A program made the translations under genes and the position numbers. Positions 45,615 through 58,589 of a DNA stretch of 64,000 bases are shown piece after piece; positions within the stretch are counted from its first letter, which is position 1, and the number at the start of each line of letters is the position of its first letter. The notes under the pieces were generated by a model that saw nothing but the letters and a program-made list of their open reading frames with translations, had not been told where the DNA came from and ran no database searches. Source of the DNA: Pogonophryne albipinna (taxonomy: Eukaryota; Chordata; Actinopteri; Perciformes; Artedidraconidae). The stretch lies in assembly GCA_028583405.1 (NCBI GenBank), contig CM053256.1, positions 25,889,325 through 25,953,324 on the forward strand. Direction: 5' to 3'.

Positions 45615-46452
45615 TTATGTGAACATTATGAGATGGACAGCCAGAGAGAATACATGAAAAATAGTTATGAAATACTATATGACAAAACAAGAATACAGTT
45701 TAAAAGGAGAGTGATTTATAAAATATCCATAAAGAAAAATCTGTTTACAGTTCTGTTTCATATGGGTGTTGAGAGATGTATCCATAGATCTCTTAATTTT
45801 GCTCTCAAAGTGCACCAGATTGATGCTTTTAACTTCAATATTTAAAAAAAAAAAATCTTCCCGGGGAAGCATGCCCCCGGGAAGAGGGAGGTTAGGTCCA
45901 CGGTGTTTACATGCTTATTTATACAATGTGTGTGCTCATTGTAGGAGCCAATTAACTGTGGGTATAAAGGTAGGAAGCTATGTGTGTTGGGGAGAGGTTC
46001 CGCCGGAAGGCCCATACAGTTTTTGACCACACACAAGGAGCACACACGGAACACACACACAAGGAGCACACACGGAACACACACACAAGGAGCACACACG
46101 GAGAACACGCACACACACAAACACGGGATTAAAAACAAAGCAAAAGGTATTGTGTAAACCATAAATATCGTGTGGTGAATGATGGGAAGAAACCAGTAAA
46201 AAAGGGAAATTAATGGACTATTTCGAACTGGAAACTTTGTTTCTAACTTTTATTCGGCAGCAAACAAGGTGTGCGTCAATTACACCCACCAAGCGGATCC
46301 TCAGAGGCTTAAAGCGTTGGCTTAGCCTCGACACTCATGCTAACATCATAAGACAAAAGTTGGTTCCGTGTTGTGTGAGAACGCGCTAGTGAGGGGGGCC
46401 CCCAAGCCAAAGCTCGCTTAGGGCCCCCAAAAGTCTAGGGCCGGCCCTGATC
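45615..46452. mobile_element. hAT-type fragment ending GGGCCGGCCCTG
   Basis: The right end AGGGCCGGCCCTG at about 46438-46451 is typical of hAT elements. The segment 45710-45890 is inverted at 49190-49390 and related to 31360-31500. The left end is not identifiable. Copy at 55927-56764. Confidence 0.5.
46026..46120. repeat. Minisatellite, about 28 bp x 3
   Basis: Units contain ACACACAAGGAGCACACACGG. Copy in unit 2 at 56338-56432. Confidence 0.85.
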
Positions 46453-46911
46453 AAATGTAAAACATAATTAATAAATGGGTGAAAATCGCTTGTGTCCATA
46501 ATGGGCAGCATTAATATATACCAACATGACACCTCATTGTTACTTTGTAATTCTACTCTACTACAATTCAGAGGTTAACCTGGTATTTTTACTCCACTAC
46601 ATTTATTTTAGTTACTTTGCAGATTCTGATTAATGATGTGAAATATAAACAACCCTTAAATCAGACTTTAGTTACACCTGAGTAAAATTCAGGGAAGGTG
46701 ATTGTCAAGTGCCAACAATCAGGAGAGATATTTGATAGTTGGTGCTTGAGAAGACTAAACATTTATCTGCAGATCCCTATAAAGTTTATTCATTACTCGT
46801 TAATAGTTAATTAAAGACTGTATGTTATGGCTATTTTGCACATCCCTTTCAAGATTTCAAGATTTTCAAAGGTTTATTGACATATCATAATATATATATA
46901 TATATATATAT

Positions 46912-48277
46912 CAGCGACGTGCGGTCAGGGGAGGCAGGTGAGGCAGAGCCTCACTTGTCATTCTCCAATGTAACGGAAAAAAAGAATAATAATACAAATA
47001 ATAATAATAATAAAATGTCTCCACTGATCTGTGTTGTAAATGTGATTTCTGTTTGATTCCAATCGCTTTTTATAGTAAAAATCGGCTAATTTGACGAGCT
47101 CCGCTACAACTACGGGCAGCGATGAGGAGTGAGGCAGGGACGAGCTCTGCCTCACAGAAGCCCACAGTAACTTGATGGAGCGCGGGCACTAATTTAGCGC
47201 GGGCACTTATTTTGTGAGCGCGCTCAAGCCAGTTACTGTGTGGTAAGGTGAGGCACAGATGAGCTCTGCCTCACCTCAGAATGCGTCACCCCACAGAAAC
47301 TGGCTGGAAAGCGGGCCCTAAGCGCATGCCTGCACCATCTCACTGTATGTCACCAATGTAATGTTTGTAGATCCCTTTATTACATTTATCCTCGCCATCC
47401 ATAGTCTCTCAATAACTTATTTCACGTATATATGATATTTAGGCTCGCTGGTCTCATCATACAACGGCAATGAAAAAAGCACCAGGGGAGGCAGCCACAA
47501 CCTCTGCCGCACTGAAGGGGGCGCAAGTGAGCCCACAGGTTCTTGTTGCTACGGTTATTCTACGCAGAGACGATAGACGAAAACATTAACAACAAGCTAG
47601 GCTTTTGAAACTAGAGGGAGATAAGGAGGACTTTTACAAAAAAGTAATAAAGATTGTTGTCCAGAAGGATAGCATGGACTTCATCTTCAAGTCAAGGTAA
47701 GACCACATTTGTAATGAAAATTGGATCTTACTAAGAGAGGACAATCCAATATTTAGATTTTGGGTATCCTTTTGTTGAACGGTCTGTTTAAAATGAATCG
47801 AAGCATCAGACTAAAAAAGCTTTTGAAAATAACAGAATATTTCGATTAAAGGTGGGGTAGGTAAGTTTGAGAAACCGGCACGATATACACTTTTTGTTAT
47901 ATTCCATGAAATGCTCTTAACATCCCGATAGCAATGAATATCTTAAGTGCTTTGACAAAAAATACATAAAAACATTTCATCTGTGGAAGCCGTAGTACTG
48001 TAAAAAGCACGACCACTCATTTTAGCCGGCCCGGCTAAAATAACCTGCCTGTCAGCCTTCCATCTGTGCACAAATTTATCTCGTGCCCTCATTGGTCATG
48101 TGCACGTTCGTGTGTGTTGCAGGAGGGGCTGTGTATTTTCAAATTCTAGCGCACTCGAGCTAGTTTCTCCAAAATTACCTACCCCGCCACCTTTAAGGTC
48201 AAAATATATAATATTTGTAAATCTGACTCTGAAAGAGTCAGTGCCTCACCAGCCATGAACCTCACCGCACGTCACTG
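46912..48277. mobile_element. hAT MITE (CAGYGACGTGCGGT) in unit 1
   Basis: Inverted relative to 26522-27894. The flanks are ATATATAT on both sides, so insertion was into an AT microsatellite. The nested TTAA MITE is at 47846-48196. A coding-like stretch at about 47640-47698 ends at an AAG|GTAAG donor. Confidence 0.88.
47846..48196. mobile_element. TTAA MITE nested in the hAT MITE, unit 1
   Basis: TTAAAGGTGGGGTAGGTAAG at the left and CCTACCCCGCCACCTTTAA at the right. Unit 2 copy at 58158-58508. Confidence 0.85.
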
Positions 48278-49050
48278 ATATATATATATAACTACGTTGA
48301 AGTTATGCAATGATTGAAAAACTTGGGTCGCAGCTGAGGTTCCTCAACAGTGCATTACAAGACATCTATCAATATGTGTGTACCTCCACCATTAAACTGT
48401 CATATTCTGCACATTTCTTATACTATCTACATACATAAGAGTATAATTCATATGTATAATATCAGTTAAAATAAGTGCTTCAACATAGTTAACATAGCAG
48501 GAAAGCAATATATTAGACGTTAAGTACTTTGTCAGGCTTACTATTCATCTGTAGATAGATACCCCCAAAGCTTTTTTATTATTTAAAAGGAGACCTTAAC
48601 CTAAAGTATTATTTAATGATTAAATAAAGGTTAATTAGTTGTTCTGTTTTGCACATCCTCATATTAATATCTTTGTACATCCAGCACTAAACTGTTTTAT
48701 TGTAGAGATCACTTACAGTATCTTCTTGATTTTTTATATTCTATATTTCTATCATTGACCTTCTACTTTCCCCCTATGAAAGTATGTACTTTCAAATATA
48801 ACACATTAAAACAATAATTCAATAACGTGCTTTAACCACTATGGTTGTGTGCACACTATGGCTGTGTGCACACAAGGTACACACAGCCATAATAACTTTT
48901 AATTAGGACACTTATGTATGTGTAACATCTGAAGATGTGTGGTTTTATTCATGTTTTCATAACATTTTACAGCATATTGCTATATTATTTCACATGTTTT
49001 ACTTCTACACATTAATATCTGATTTGTAAAACAGACAGAAAGGTATATCC

Positions 49051-49794
49051 CAGGCCCGGTTCCAGAACAAAATGACTCAGGGTGCATCTGAGATTAGAGA
49101 GGGTGCAGTGGTAAAGTGTTATTTTTACAAGTGGGGAGTGGACCTAACACCCTCTAGGGGGGGTCCTCACCTCCTCTAGGGGGGTCCGGGGGCATGCTCC
49201 CCCGGGAAGATTTAAACATTTTTTAATTTTTAAAATATGTTTTTAAATATTGAAGTTAAAAGCATCAATCTGGTGCACTTTGAGAGAAAAATGAAGAGAT
49301 CTATGGATACATCTCTCAACACCCATATGAAACAGAACTGTAAACAGATTTACTTTTTCTTTATGGAGATTTTACAAATCACTCCTCTTTTAACTGTTAT
49401 TACCATATGCAGTGTTACTGCTGGCGATAAGGGCTGGTTGTTTTAACCATTTTATGATGTCCATCATTGACTGCTGTGTAAGCACCTTGCAGATGACGAA
49501 CGCACAGCGGCACAGGTCACGCGCACCTGACATAATAACGTTACTTACCATTTAAATTGACCAAATAAATGCAGCAGACAATGTTATTTAATTACAATTT
49601 ATTTTATTTCAACTATATTCTTCTTATTATTATTATTATTACTACTATTATTATTATTGTTGTTATTATAGTGCATATTGTTTATATGTAATTTTATGTG
49701 TTAAAATGTTATGTAAATTATTTTTTGTGAGAGTGCATAACGACTCAACTGAGGGTGCAATGCACCCTTATGCACCCCCGTAGAACCGGGCCTG
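49051..49794. mobile_element. hAT MITE with exact 8-bp duplication, unit 1
   Basis: The ends CAGGCCCGGTTCCAGAAC and GTAGAACCGGGCCTG are flanked by GTATATCC at 49043-49050 and 49795-49802. It is 744 bp. The ends carry GGGTGCA repeats (GGGTGCATCTGAGA, GGGTGCAATGCACCC). An (ATT)n run lies inside at about 49623-49672. Confidence 0.92.
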
Positions 49795-50252
49795 GTATAT
49801 CCGTCATTTAATAAGCTATTGAAATTCTGAATCCATGTGCCTCCCATCACCCAAAGCCCCTGACTAATCTTTCAACTCAGTATTTACATTCTTATATTCA
49901 AAGAAAATCAGTAATATCTTTAACAACTACAAGTCCTTTTATATCAGCTCTGCACCGTTATGGTGTAAATATAACCTATCTACCAATTGGATCTAATATA
50001 AAAGTCAGCCGAATTCATATTGATACTGCAAGGAGACGTATTGTGTGAAGAGAACTGAATACGTCACATATTCAGTTTCCGTGGCAGTTCTTCCAGTTTG
50101 TCCAAAGGTCTTCTAATCAGGGCTCTATAAATAAAGAACTAAGGCAGTTGTGTAATATTTAATGCTGCCGAACCGTGTATTACAATGCCGTTATGTGATG
50201 ACTTCCAAAGAGAAAAGCACCCTCGGATTAAAGTATTATTTTCTTTTTAAAA

Positions 50253-50601
50253 AAAAACATCATATCGCATAAACACCATATCCCAACGTGCATTGCGGCT
50301 AAATAATCCAATCACCGAACTTAAACCATAGCTGAGGATCTTGGGTAATCAGTTCAGTGGCTGTGTATCTGTTTCCGGTTATTTTATTTTGAAATTCAGT
50401 TCCTGACGGACGCCAAAAAAGCCAGAGATTATGGAATTAAACAAATAAATAAAAACAAGGATAATTTTGTATTATTGGTGAGTAAATAACAGTGTGTTAT
50501 TTAGAAAAGAATAACAAATTAGAAGGAAAAATAATAAATACAGATTTCAGTATTCTGAGGCTCTGAGCCTCATTTATTTTCCTCACTGACGGCAAAAAAT
50601 G
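50253..50601. repeat. Right arm of long inverted repeat in unit 1
   Basis: Inverse of 44130-44515. It ends about 70 bp before the duplication junction. Copy in unit 2 at 60565-60914. Confidence 0.75.
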
Positions 50602-52740
50602 TCCGACATTATACGATTTAAAATTAAAAACAATAATCGTGACTGTATATATAAAGAACATGTTTTTATGAACCATGGAGGGGGTCTCGGGCGGACGGCC
50701 CGGGAGCAAGGCAGAGACCACGGAGGGGGTCTCGGGTGGACGGCCCGGGGGCAAGGCAGAGTCCACGGAGGGGGTCTCGGGCGGACGGCCCGGGGGCAAG
50801 GCAGAGTCCATGGAGGGGCGATGGCCACAGCGGGCGAACTCAGGGGGCCGAGCATGAGGGCGAAGACCGCGGCACTCAGGGGGCCGGGCTCGAGGGCGAA
50901 GCAGGCGGCGACGGAACAACTCCGGAGGACGGGCAGGAAGGCGCTGACGGGACAGCTCTGGAGGCCGGGCAGGACCCGGTGTCGGCCGGACAGGAACCGG
51001 AGCCGGTGGGACAGGCTTCGGCAGGATCCCCCACGGAAGAGGACCAGGAGTTGGCAGGACCCCCGGCAGAAGAGTTGTCGGCGGGACCTCCAACGGCACA
51101 GGACATAGGGTTGGCAGGACCCCCGGCAGAAGAGTAGTCGGCGGGACCCCCAACGGGACAGGACATGGAGCCGGCAGGACCCCCAGCGGAAGAGTAGTTG
51201 GCGGGATCCCCAACGGGTCAGGACATGGAGCTGGCAGGACCCCCAGCGGAACCTCCAACGGCACAAGACATAGGGTTGGCAGGACCCCCGGCAGAAGAGT
51301 AGTCGACGGGACCTCCAAGGGGACAGGACACAGGGTTGGAAGGACCCCCGGCAGAAGAGTAGTCAGCGGGACCCCCAATGGGACAGGACATAGGGTTGGC
51401 AGGACCCCCGGCAGGAGAGCAGTCGGCGGGACCCCCAACGCGACAGGACATAGGGTTGGCAGGACCCCCGGCAGAAGAGTAGTCGGCGGGACCTCCAACG
51501 GCACAGGACACAGGGTTGGCAGGACCCCCGGCAGAAGAGCAGTTGGCGGGACCCCCAACGGGACAGGACACAGGGTTGGCAGGACCCCCGGCAGAAGAGT
51601 AGTCGGCGGGACCCCCAACGGGACAGGACATAGGGTTGGCAGGACCCCCAGCGGAACCTCCAACGGCACTTCAGTAGGGACTTGAGTAGGGACTGGAGAG
51701 GGAACTGGAGAGGGGACTGGAGAGGGGACTCGAGAGGGGACTCGAGAGGGGACTCGAGAGGTGACTAGAAAGGGGACTCGAGAGGTGACTCGAGAGGGAA
51801 CTCGAGAGCTGACTTGAGAGGGGACTCGAGAGGAAACTGGAGAGGGGACTCGAGAGGGAACTCGAGAGGGGGCTCGAGAAGGAACTCGAGCGGGGACTCG
51901 AGAGGGGACTCGAGAGGGGACTCGAGAGGGGACTAAAGAAGGGACTAGAGAAGGGACTAGAGAGGGGACTAGAGAGGGGACTTGAGAGGGGACTAGGGAA
52001 GGGACTAGGGAAGGGACTAGGGAAGGGACTTGAGGAGGGACTTGAGGAGGGACTAGAGGAGGGACTAGAGGGGGGACTAGAGAAGGGACTAGAGAAGGGA
52101 CTAGGGAAGTGACTAGAGGAGGGACTTGAGAAGGGACTTGAGAAGGGAATTGAGTAGGGACTAGAGAAGGGACTAGAGAAGGTACTTGAGTTGGGACTAG
52201 AGGAGGGACCATGGCTGCTGGGGCCGGAACCAGGGCCGGAACCATGGCCGCTGGGGCCAGAACTGGGGCCGGGACCATGGCCGCTGGGGCCAGAACTGGG
52301 GCCGGGACCATGGCCGCTGGGGCCAGAACTGGGGCCGGGACCATGGCCGCTGGGGCCAGAACTGGGTCTGGAACCATGGCTGTTGGGACCAGAACTGGGG
52401 CTGGAACCATGGCTGCTGGGCCCCGGGCTGGAATCCTGGCCCTGCGTCTCCTAGAGGCCCTTTGGAGACACCGTGGACCTCTACCAGGATAGTAGTCGGA
52501 TCCCAGGAAAGGGTTAGAGGCTTGACAAAAGTTTCCAGGACTACTGGTACAAAGTTGTAGCCACTCAGGCAACAAACTCCTGAGCCAGGGCTTGCGAGCA
52601 ACCTCCTGGCGTGCCTCCTTCAAAGCAGCCACTCTACCCCGTATAGATGAGGAGTCATACCACGTATAAAAAATGTACTCCAGAGAGTACCCAAGACGTT
52701 CCGCCTGTAGCATAAAAAAAGATGAATCTGCTGAGTCCAT
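50497..52740 (-). CDS. Chimeric 747-codon ORF across the duplication junction
   Basis: The first about 690 codons are the second copy of the LTR-element ORF. At 50672 the frame leaves the repeats and continues for about 58 codons through flanking AT-rich DNA and the right inverted-repeat arm (HKNMFFIYTV...). The stop is at 50497. It arose by the duplication, lacks the original C-terminus and 3' LTR, and has no known poly(A) signal of the element. Its 5' LTR promoter (52758-53121) is intact by eye. Whether it is expressed cannot be judged. Confidence 0.5.
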   Translation of the reverse strand: MDSADSSFFMLQAERLGYSLEYIFYTWYDSSSIRGRVAALKEARQEVARKPWLRSLLPEWLQLCTSSPGNFCQASNPFLGSDYYPGRGPRCLQRASRRRRARIPARGPAAMVPAPVLVPTAMVPDPVLAPAAMVPAPVLAPAAMVPAPVLAPAAMVPAPVLAPAAMVPALVPAPAAMVPPLVPTQVPSLVPSLVPTQFPSQVPSQVPPLVTSLVPSLVPSLVPPLVPPLVPPQVPPQVPSLVPSLVPSLVPSQVPSLVPSLVPSLVPSLVPSRVPSRVPSRVPARVPSRAPSRVPSRVPSPVSSRVPSQVSSRVPSRVTSRVPFLVTSRVPSRVPSRVPSPVPSPVPSPVPTQVPTEVPLEVPLGVLPTLCPVPLGVPPTTLLPGVLPTLCPVPLGVPPTALLPGVLPTLCPVPLEVPPTTLLPGVLPTLCPVALGVPPTALLPGVLPTLCPVPLGVPLTTLLPGVLPTLCPVPLEVPSTTLLPGVLPTLCLVPLEVPLGVLPAPCPDPLGIPPTTLPLGVLPAPCPVPLGVPPTTLLPGVLPTLCPVPLEVPPTTLLPGVLPTPGPLPWGILPKPVPPAPVPVRPTPGPARPPELSRQRLPARPPELFRRRLLRPRARPPECRGLRPHARPPEFARCGHRPSMDSALPPGRPPETPSVDSALPPGRPPETPSVVSALLPGRPPETPSMVHKNMFFIYTVTIIVFNFKSYNVGHFLPSVRKINEAQSLRILKSVFIIFPSNLLFFSK

Positions 52741-52757
52741 TTGTGGTTGGTTCGTTC

Positions 52758-53121
52758 TGTTACGGGTGAGCGAAGCAAGCAGGACCCAAATGCAGATAAC
52801 ACTGAAAATACCTTTATTTCAAGGATACACGGACAAACAGAACACTCCCCGGTGAACACAGTCACAGACAAACGACGAACCAACAATGACAGACAGAAAA
52901 AACAGAACTTAAATACACACAGGTCTAATCAAGGAAACAAGAGACAGGTGAGGAGGGAGGAGAAAACTCAGGGGCACCAGGTGAACACAATCAAGAAAAC
53001 AGGTAGGAGGGAACAGGTAGGAGGGAACACACACAGATCTAAACAAGACAAAACACAACGCAGACAGAAAACCAAAGACAGATCTAGACAAGACAAAACA
53101 CAACACAGACAGATCGTGACA
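52758..53121 (-). repeat. 5' LTR copy in unit 2
   Basis: Same as 42446-42809 by eye. Unit 2 has no 3' LTR because the duplication starts inside the ORF. Confidence 0.85.
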
Positions 53122-56100
53122 AGGTACTTGCTTTCAAGCAGAACAGGGGCAAACAAACTTCGAGGAGTGTTTACGTGTTCGGCGTAATGACGTACAACGT
53201 CCTCGACAATTTCTGTAGTCCTATTCAGCCACAGAACACACACACGCACACACACACATACTGTACAACACACACCTACAGCTCCTAAAGCATATCATAT
53301 ATATCAGGATACAGCCGTTGTGTATTTTATTATGTGAATGGTTTTAGAAAAATATCGACTCTTTGTTTAGATATCAACCATCGTTTTTCAGACACGTAAA
53401 CTCTTCAAAAATCACCAGTGGGGTCACTGCTGATGTATTTAATGTCGTAGAACACAACGTGATCCGTCTCTTAAATGTGTGTCAACCACAGACCTTATTT
53501 CAAGCTATTTTCCAAAATCCTATAGAGAAATCCCATTGACTCTGAGACGAGGGAACCGGTAGTTGTAAAATGCTAACTCACTTCCGGGTTTTAAGACTCG
53601 TCACTGCACCACTCTATTGGCAAAGATTTCTGCGCCCTAAGTAGGAAACACAAGACTTATCAGTAACTTTAGACATCGTAAAACAATTTGTATCCATATT
53701 TGATCGTAGATTATACATTTAACTGACACCAACTATATAATATGTACCTTGATCATCAACATTTAAATATTTTTTAATGACAATCTAGAATGTGGGAAGG
53801 CCGCCACATATGTTATTTAAGTAATCCCCACCCTTACCAAGTGCATGCATGACATTAATGAATTAATAATTACAATACAAAAAAGTAATATTTGTAATTA
53901 CAATATGGACCATACTGGTAAATGAGTACTTTTTTTACTTGAAGTATATTTTTTACTATTAGGCCTACTTTGAGTACTATTTTGAATGCAATAATTGAAC
54001 TTGTAAAAATACTATGTTTTTTTTTAGTTAAGTTAACATCTGAGTACTTCTCCCACCTCTGCCAATGGATGGATAGTAGTCTGTTACCCGAGGGAATCAG
54101 TCCATGACTCTGCAGAACAAACCACAAGGTGGAAGAGCAGCTCTGGACCCCCAGCTGATTAACTGATCTGTCCTCCTGGGGGGCTTCCAGGGGCCTTTCT
54201 CATTTCTCTAATTCCCCTCCTCGACTCCCCTCCTCGACTCCCCTCCTCGACTCCCCTCCTCGACTACTATCCTCGTGTCTTAGTCCCGCCCACAGGAGAT
54301 GCGAGCAGAGGAACCGAGGAGAGAGGAGGGGAAGCAGCAGGCGGTTAGAGAAATGAGAAATCCTCTCCTCTGAGCGGTCATTTTAAAGACACGTCCGTTA
54401 ATGATGACAGGAGGCACAGCACTCTGTCTGATGGACATGCCTGACTTTTTTTTGCCGTCCGCGAGGAAAATAAATGGGGCTCAGAGCCTTAGAATACTGA
54501 AATCTGTATTTTTTCAATCTTTTTTTCCTTCTAATTTGTTATTTTTTCTAAATAACACACTGTTATTTACTCACCAATAACACACAATTATCCTTGTTTT
54601 TATTTATTTGTTTAATTCCATAATCTCGGGCTTTTTTGGCGTCCGTCAGGAACTGAATTTAAAAATAAAAATAACCGGAAACAGACATAGGCCTATATGG
54701 GAAATGTAGAGCATCATTGCGATACACAGCCACTGAACTGATTACCCAAGATCCTCAGCTATGGTTTAAGCTCGGTGATTGCATGTTTTTAGCCGCAATG
54801 CACGTTGGGATATGGTGTTAATGCGATATGAAATCTGAAAAACATTTCGGAGTTTAGGATGGCCGAAGGCAGTCCCCGTGATTAATCTTCAAGCTCTGGG
54901 ATTGGATGTTGGAGTGGCAGTGCGCCAAGGTTACGCCGAGCGTCAAACAGCTCTTTGAAATGGAACGAAACCACGGCAGACTATCCAAAACTGGATTCGA
55001 ACTGGACCTCTCAAAGTCATGTATTATATTATTGAGTCAATAATATAATACATTAACCGTGCTTTACCTGAACCTCATCATGACATTAGAGAGGACGGCA
55101 GTATTGTAATTTCCCGTGTTCAGTGAATGCAACAGAGGCAAGGACACCAGACCAACCAGAGAGTTGAATGGAAATAAATATCTGTCTTATTGGCTGACAG
55201 GTACCTATCCTGTGAGCTGTGACAATGTTTAAACTGTCAGTCGGACTCAGAGTTTTTGAAGATGGACATAAGAAAACATTTTCTTTAAAAATACGACAAT
55301 TCTCAAGTGGTGGCTCACACAACAACCCCAGAGCCAGCACTTGAGCCAGGTAAACAAGGTATGTAAATGTCAGTAAACTTCCAAGTTATGCGAACATGTA
55401 AGCAAAGCATAAATTGCAGCTACGTTGACGTTACTTTGAATCGCGGGGGTAAGCTAAACCGTTAGCAAGTAGCTATAGCTAGCCAGATATATTAAATAAA
55501 CACTTTGTCATACAATCTAAATGTAATGTTTTTTAACGTTACCTGGTGATTTCAAAGAAAGCTCTCTGGGAAATGTTGACTTACTGTTCGACATGAAGTT
55601 AGAAGCTACCTTACAGTACACAGTTGATCCTGAGTCCTGTCAGTTAAAGTGTTTCATAGTTAGCTTAGCTAAGCATCAACCTAACACTGAAATATATGGA
55701 TGTTATGTGACAGTATTTCTGAGAAAAAGTCAGCTGAAATGGTGGCATAGTTGCCACTGCTTTACGTGTCGACAGCATGTTTGAACGTATTTGCAGCAGT
55801 AAATGTGGCTGTTTGGCCACTGACGTTGCCATAACAACACCTGAATTTAAATGTGCAACCTCTTTTTGTGACAGATTTTTGCATGAAATTATAATTCTTC
55901 TGATTGATATTCCTATTGACAGCTAGTTATGTGAACATTATGAGATGGACAGCCAGAGAGAATACATGAAAAATAGTTATGAAATACTATATGACAAAAC
56001 AAGAATACAGTTTAAAAGGAGAGTGATTTATAAAATATCCATAAAGAAAAATCTGTTTACAGTTCTGTTTCATATGGGTGTTGAGAGATGTATCCATAGA

Positions 56101-57223
56101 TCTCTTAATTTTGCTCTCAAAGTGCACCAGATTGATGCTTTTAACTTCAATATTTAAAAAAAAAAAATCTTCCCGGGGAAGCATGCCCCCGGGAAGAGGG
56201 AGGTTAGGTCCACGGTGTTTACATGCTTATTTATACAATGTGTGTGCTCATTGTAGGAGCCAATTAACTGTGGGTATAAAGGTAGGAAGCTATGTGTGTT
56301 GGGGAGAGGTTCCGCCGGAAGGCCCATACAGTTTTTGACCACACACAAGGAGCACACACGGAACACACACACAAGGAGCACACACGGAACACACACACAA
56401 GGAGCACACACGGAGAACACGCACACACACAAACACGGGATTAAAAACAAAGCAAAAGGTATTGTGTAAACCATAAATATCGTGTGGTGAATGATGGGAA
56501 GAAACCAGTAAAAAAGGGAAATTAATGGACTATTTCGAACTGGAAACTTTGTTTCTAACTTTTATTCGGCAGCAAACAAGGTGTGCGTCAATTACACCCA
56601 CCAAGCGGATCCTCAGAGGCTTAAAGCGTTGGCTTAGCCTCGACACTCATGCTAACATCATAAGACAAAAGTTGGTTCCGTGTTGTGTGAGAACGCGCTA
56701 GTGAGGGGGGCCCCCAAGCCAAAGCTCGCTTAGGGCCCCCAAAAGTCTAGGGCCGGCCCTGATCAAATGTAAAACATAATTAATAAATGGGTGAAAATCG
56801 CTTGTGTCCATAATGGGCAGCATTAATATATACCAACATGACACCTCATTGTTACTTTGTAATTCTACTCTACTACAATTCAGAGGTTAACCTGGTATTT
56901 TTACTCCACTACATTTATTTTAGTTACTTTGCAGATTCTGATTAATGATGTGAAATATAAACAACCCTTAAATCAGACTTTAGTTACACCTGAGTAAAAT
57001 TCAGGGAAGGTGATTGTCAAGTGCCAACAATCAGGAGAGATATTTGATAGTTGGTGCTTGAGAAGACTAAACATTTATCTGCAGATCCCTATAAAGTTTA
57101 TTCATTACTCGTTAATAGTTAATTAAAGACTGTATGTTATGGCTATTTTGCACATCCCTTTCAAGATTTCAAGATTTTCAAAGGTTTATTGACATATCAT
57201 AATATATATATATATATATATAT

Positions 57224-58589
57224 CAGCGACGTGCGGTCAGGGGAGGCAGGTGAGGCAGAGCCTCACTTGTCATTCTCCAATGTAACGGAAAAAAAGAATA
57301 ATAATACAAATAATAATAATAATAAAATGTCTCCACTGATCTGTGTTGTAAATGTGATTTCTGTTTGATTCCAATCGCTTTTTATAGTAAAAATCGGCTA
57401 ATTTGACGAGCTCCGCTACAACTACGGGCAGCGATGAGGAGTGAGGCAGGGACGAGCTCTGCCTCACAGAAGCCCACAGTAACTTGATGGAGCGCGGGCA
57501 CTAATTTAGCGCGGGCACTTATTTTGTGAGCGCGCTCAAGCCAGTTACTGTGTGGTAAGGTGAGGCACAGATGAGCTCTGCCTCACCTCAGAATGCGTCA
57601 CCCCACAGAAACTGGCTGGAAAGCGGGCCCTAAGCGCATGCCTGCACCATCTCACTGTATGTCACCAATGTAATGTTTGTAGATCCCTTTATTACATTTA
57701 TCCTCGCCATCCATAGTCTCTAAATAACTTATTTCACGTATATATGATATTTAGGCTCGCTGGTCTCATCATACAACGGCAATGAAAAAAGCACCAGGGG
57801 AGGCAGCCACAACCTCTGCCGCACTGAAGGGGGCGCAAGTGAGCCCACAGGTTCTTGTTGCTACGGTTATTCTACGCAGAGACGATAGACGAAAACATTA
57901 ACAACAAGCTAGGCTTTTGAAACTAGAGGGAGATAAGGAGGACTTTTACAAAAAAGTAATAAAGATTGTTGTCCAGAAGGATAGCATGGACTTCATCTTC
58001 AAGTCAAGGTAAGACCACATTTGTAATGAAAATTGGATCTTACTAAGAGAGGACAATCCAATATTTTGATTTTGGGTATCCTTTTGTTGAACGGTCTGTT
58101 TAAAATGAATCGAAGCATCAGACTAAAAAAGCTTTTGAAAATAACAGAATATTTCGATTAAAGGTGGGGTAGGTAAGTTTGAGAAACCGGCACGATATAC
58201 ACTTTTTGTTATATTCCATGGAATGCTCTTAACATCCCGATAGCAATGAATATCTTAAGTGCTTTGACAAAAAATACATAAAAACATTTCATCTGTGGAA
58301 GCCGTAGTACTGTAAAAAGCACGACCACTCATTTTAGCCGGCCCGGCTAAAATAACCTGCCTGTCAGCCTTCCATCTGTGCACAAATTTATCTCGTGCCC
58401 TCATTGGTCATGTGCACGTTCGTGTGTGTTGCAGGAGGGGCTGTGTATTTTCAAATTCTAGCGCACTCGAGCTAGTTTCTCCAAAATTACCTACCCCGCC
58501 ACCTTTAAGGTCAAAATATATAATATTTGTAAATCTGACTCTGAAAGAGTCAGTGCCTCACCAGCCATGAACCTCACCGCACGTCACTG
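57224..58589. mobile_element. hAT MITE in unit 2
   Basis: Duplicate of 46912-48277, with three visible substitutions. Confidence 0.88.

Larger units (their letters stand above)
40360..50671. repeat. Tandem segmental duplication, unit 1 (10,312 bp)
   Basis: The sequence matches 50672-60984 at a constant offset of 10,312 bp, up to a 1-bp insertion near 60712 (offset 10,313 after it). By eye I find only a handful of differences outside the VPS-repeat tract (for example at 40624, 40683, 47409, 47755 and 47909). The left edge lies inside the LTR element ORF. The right edge follows ATGTTTTTATGA. Confidence 0.95.
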
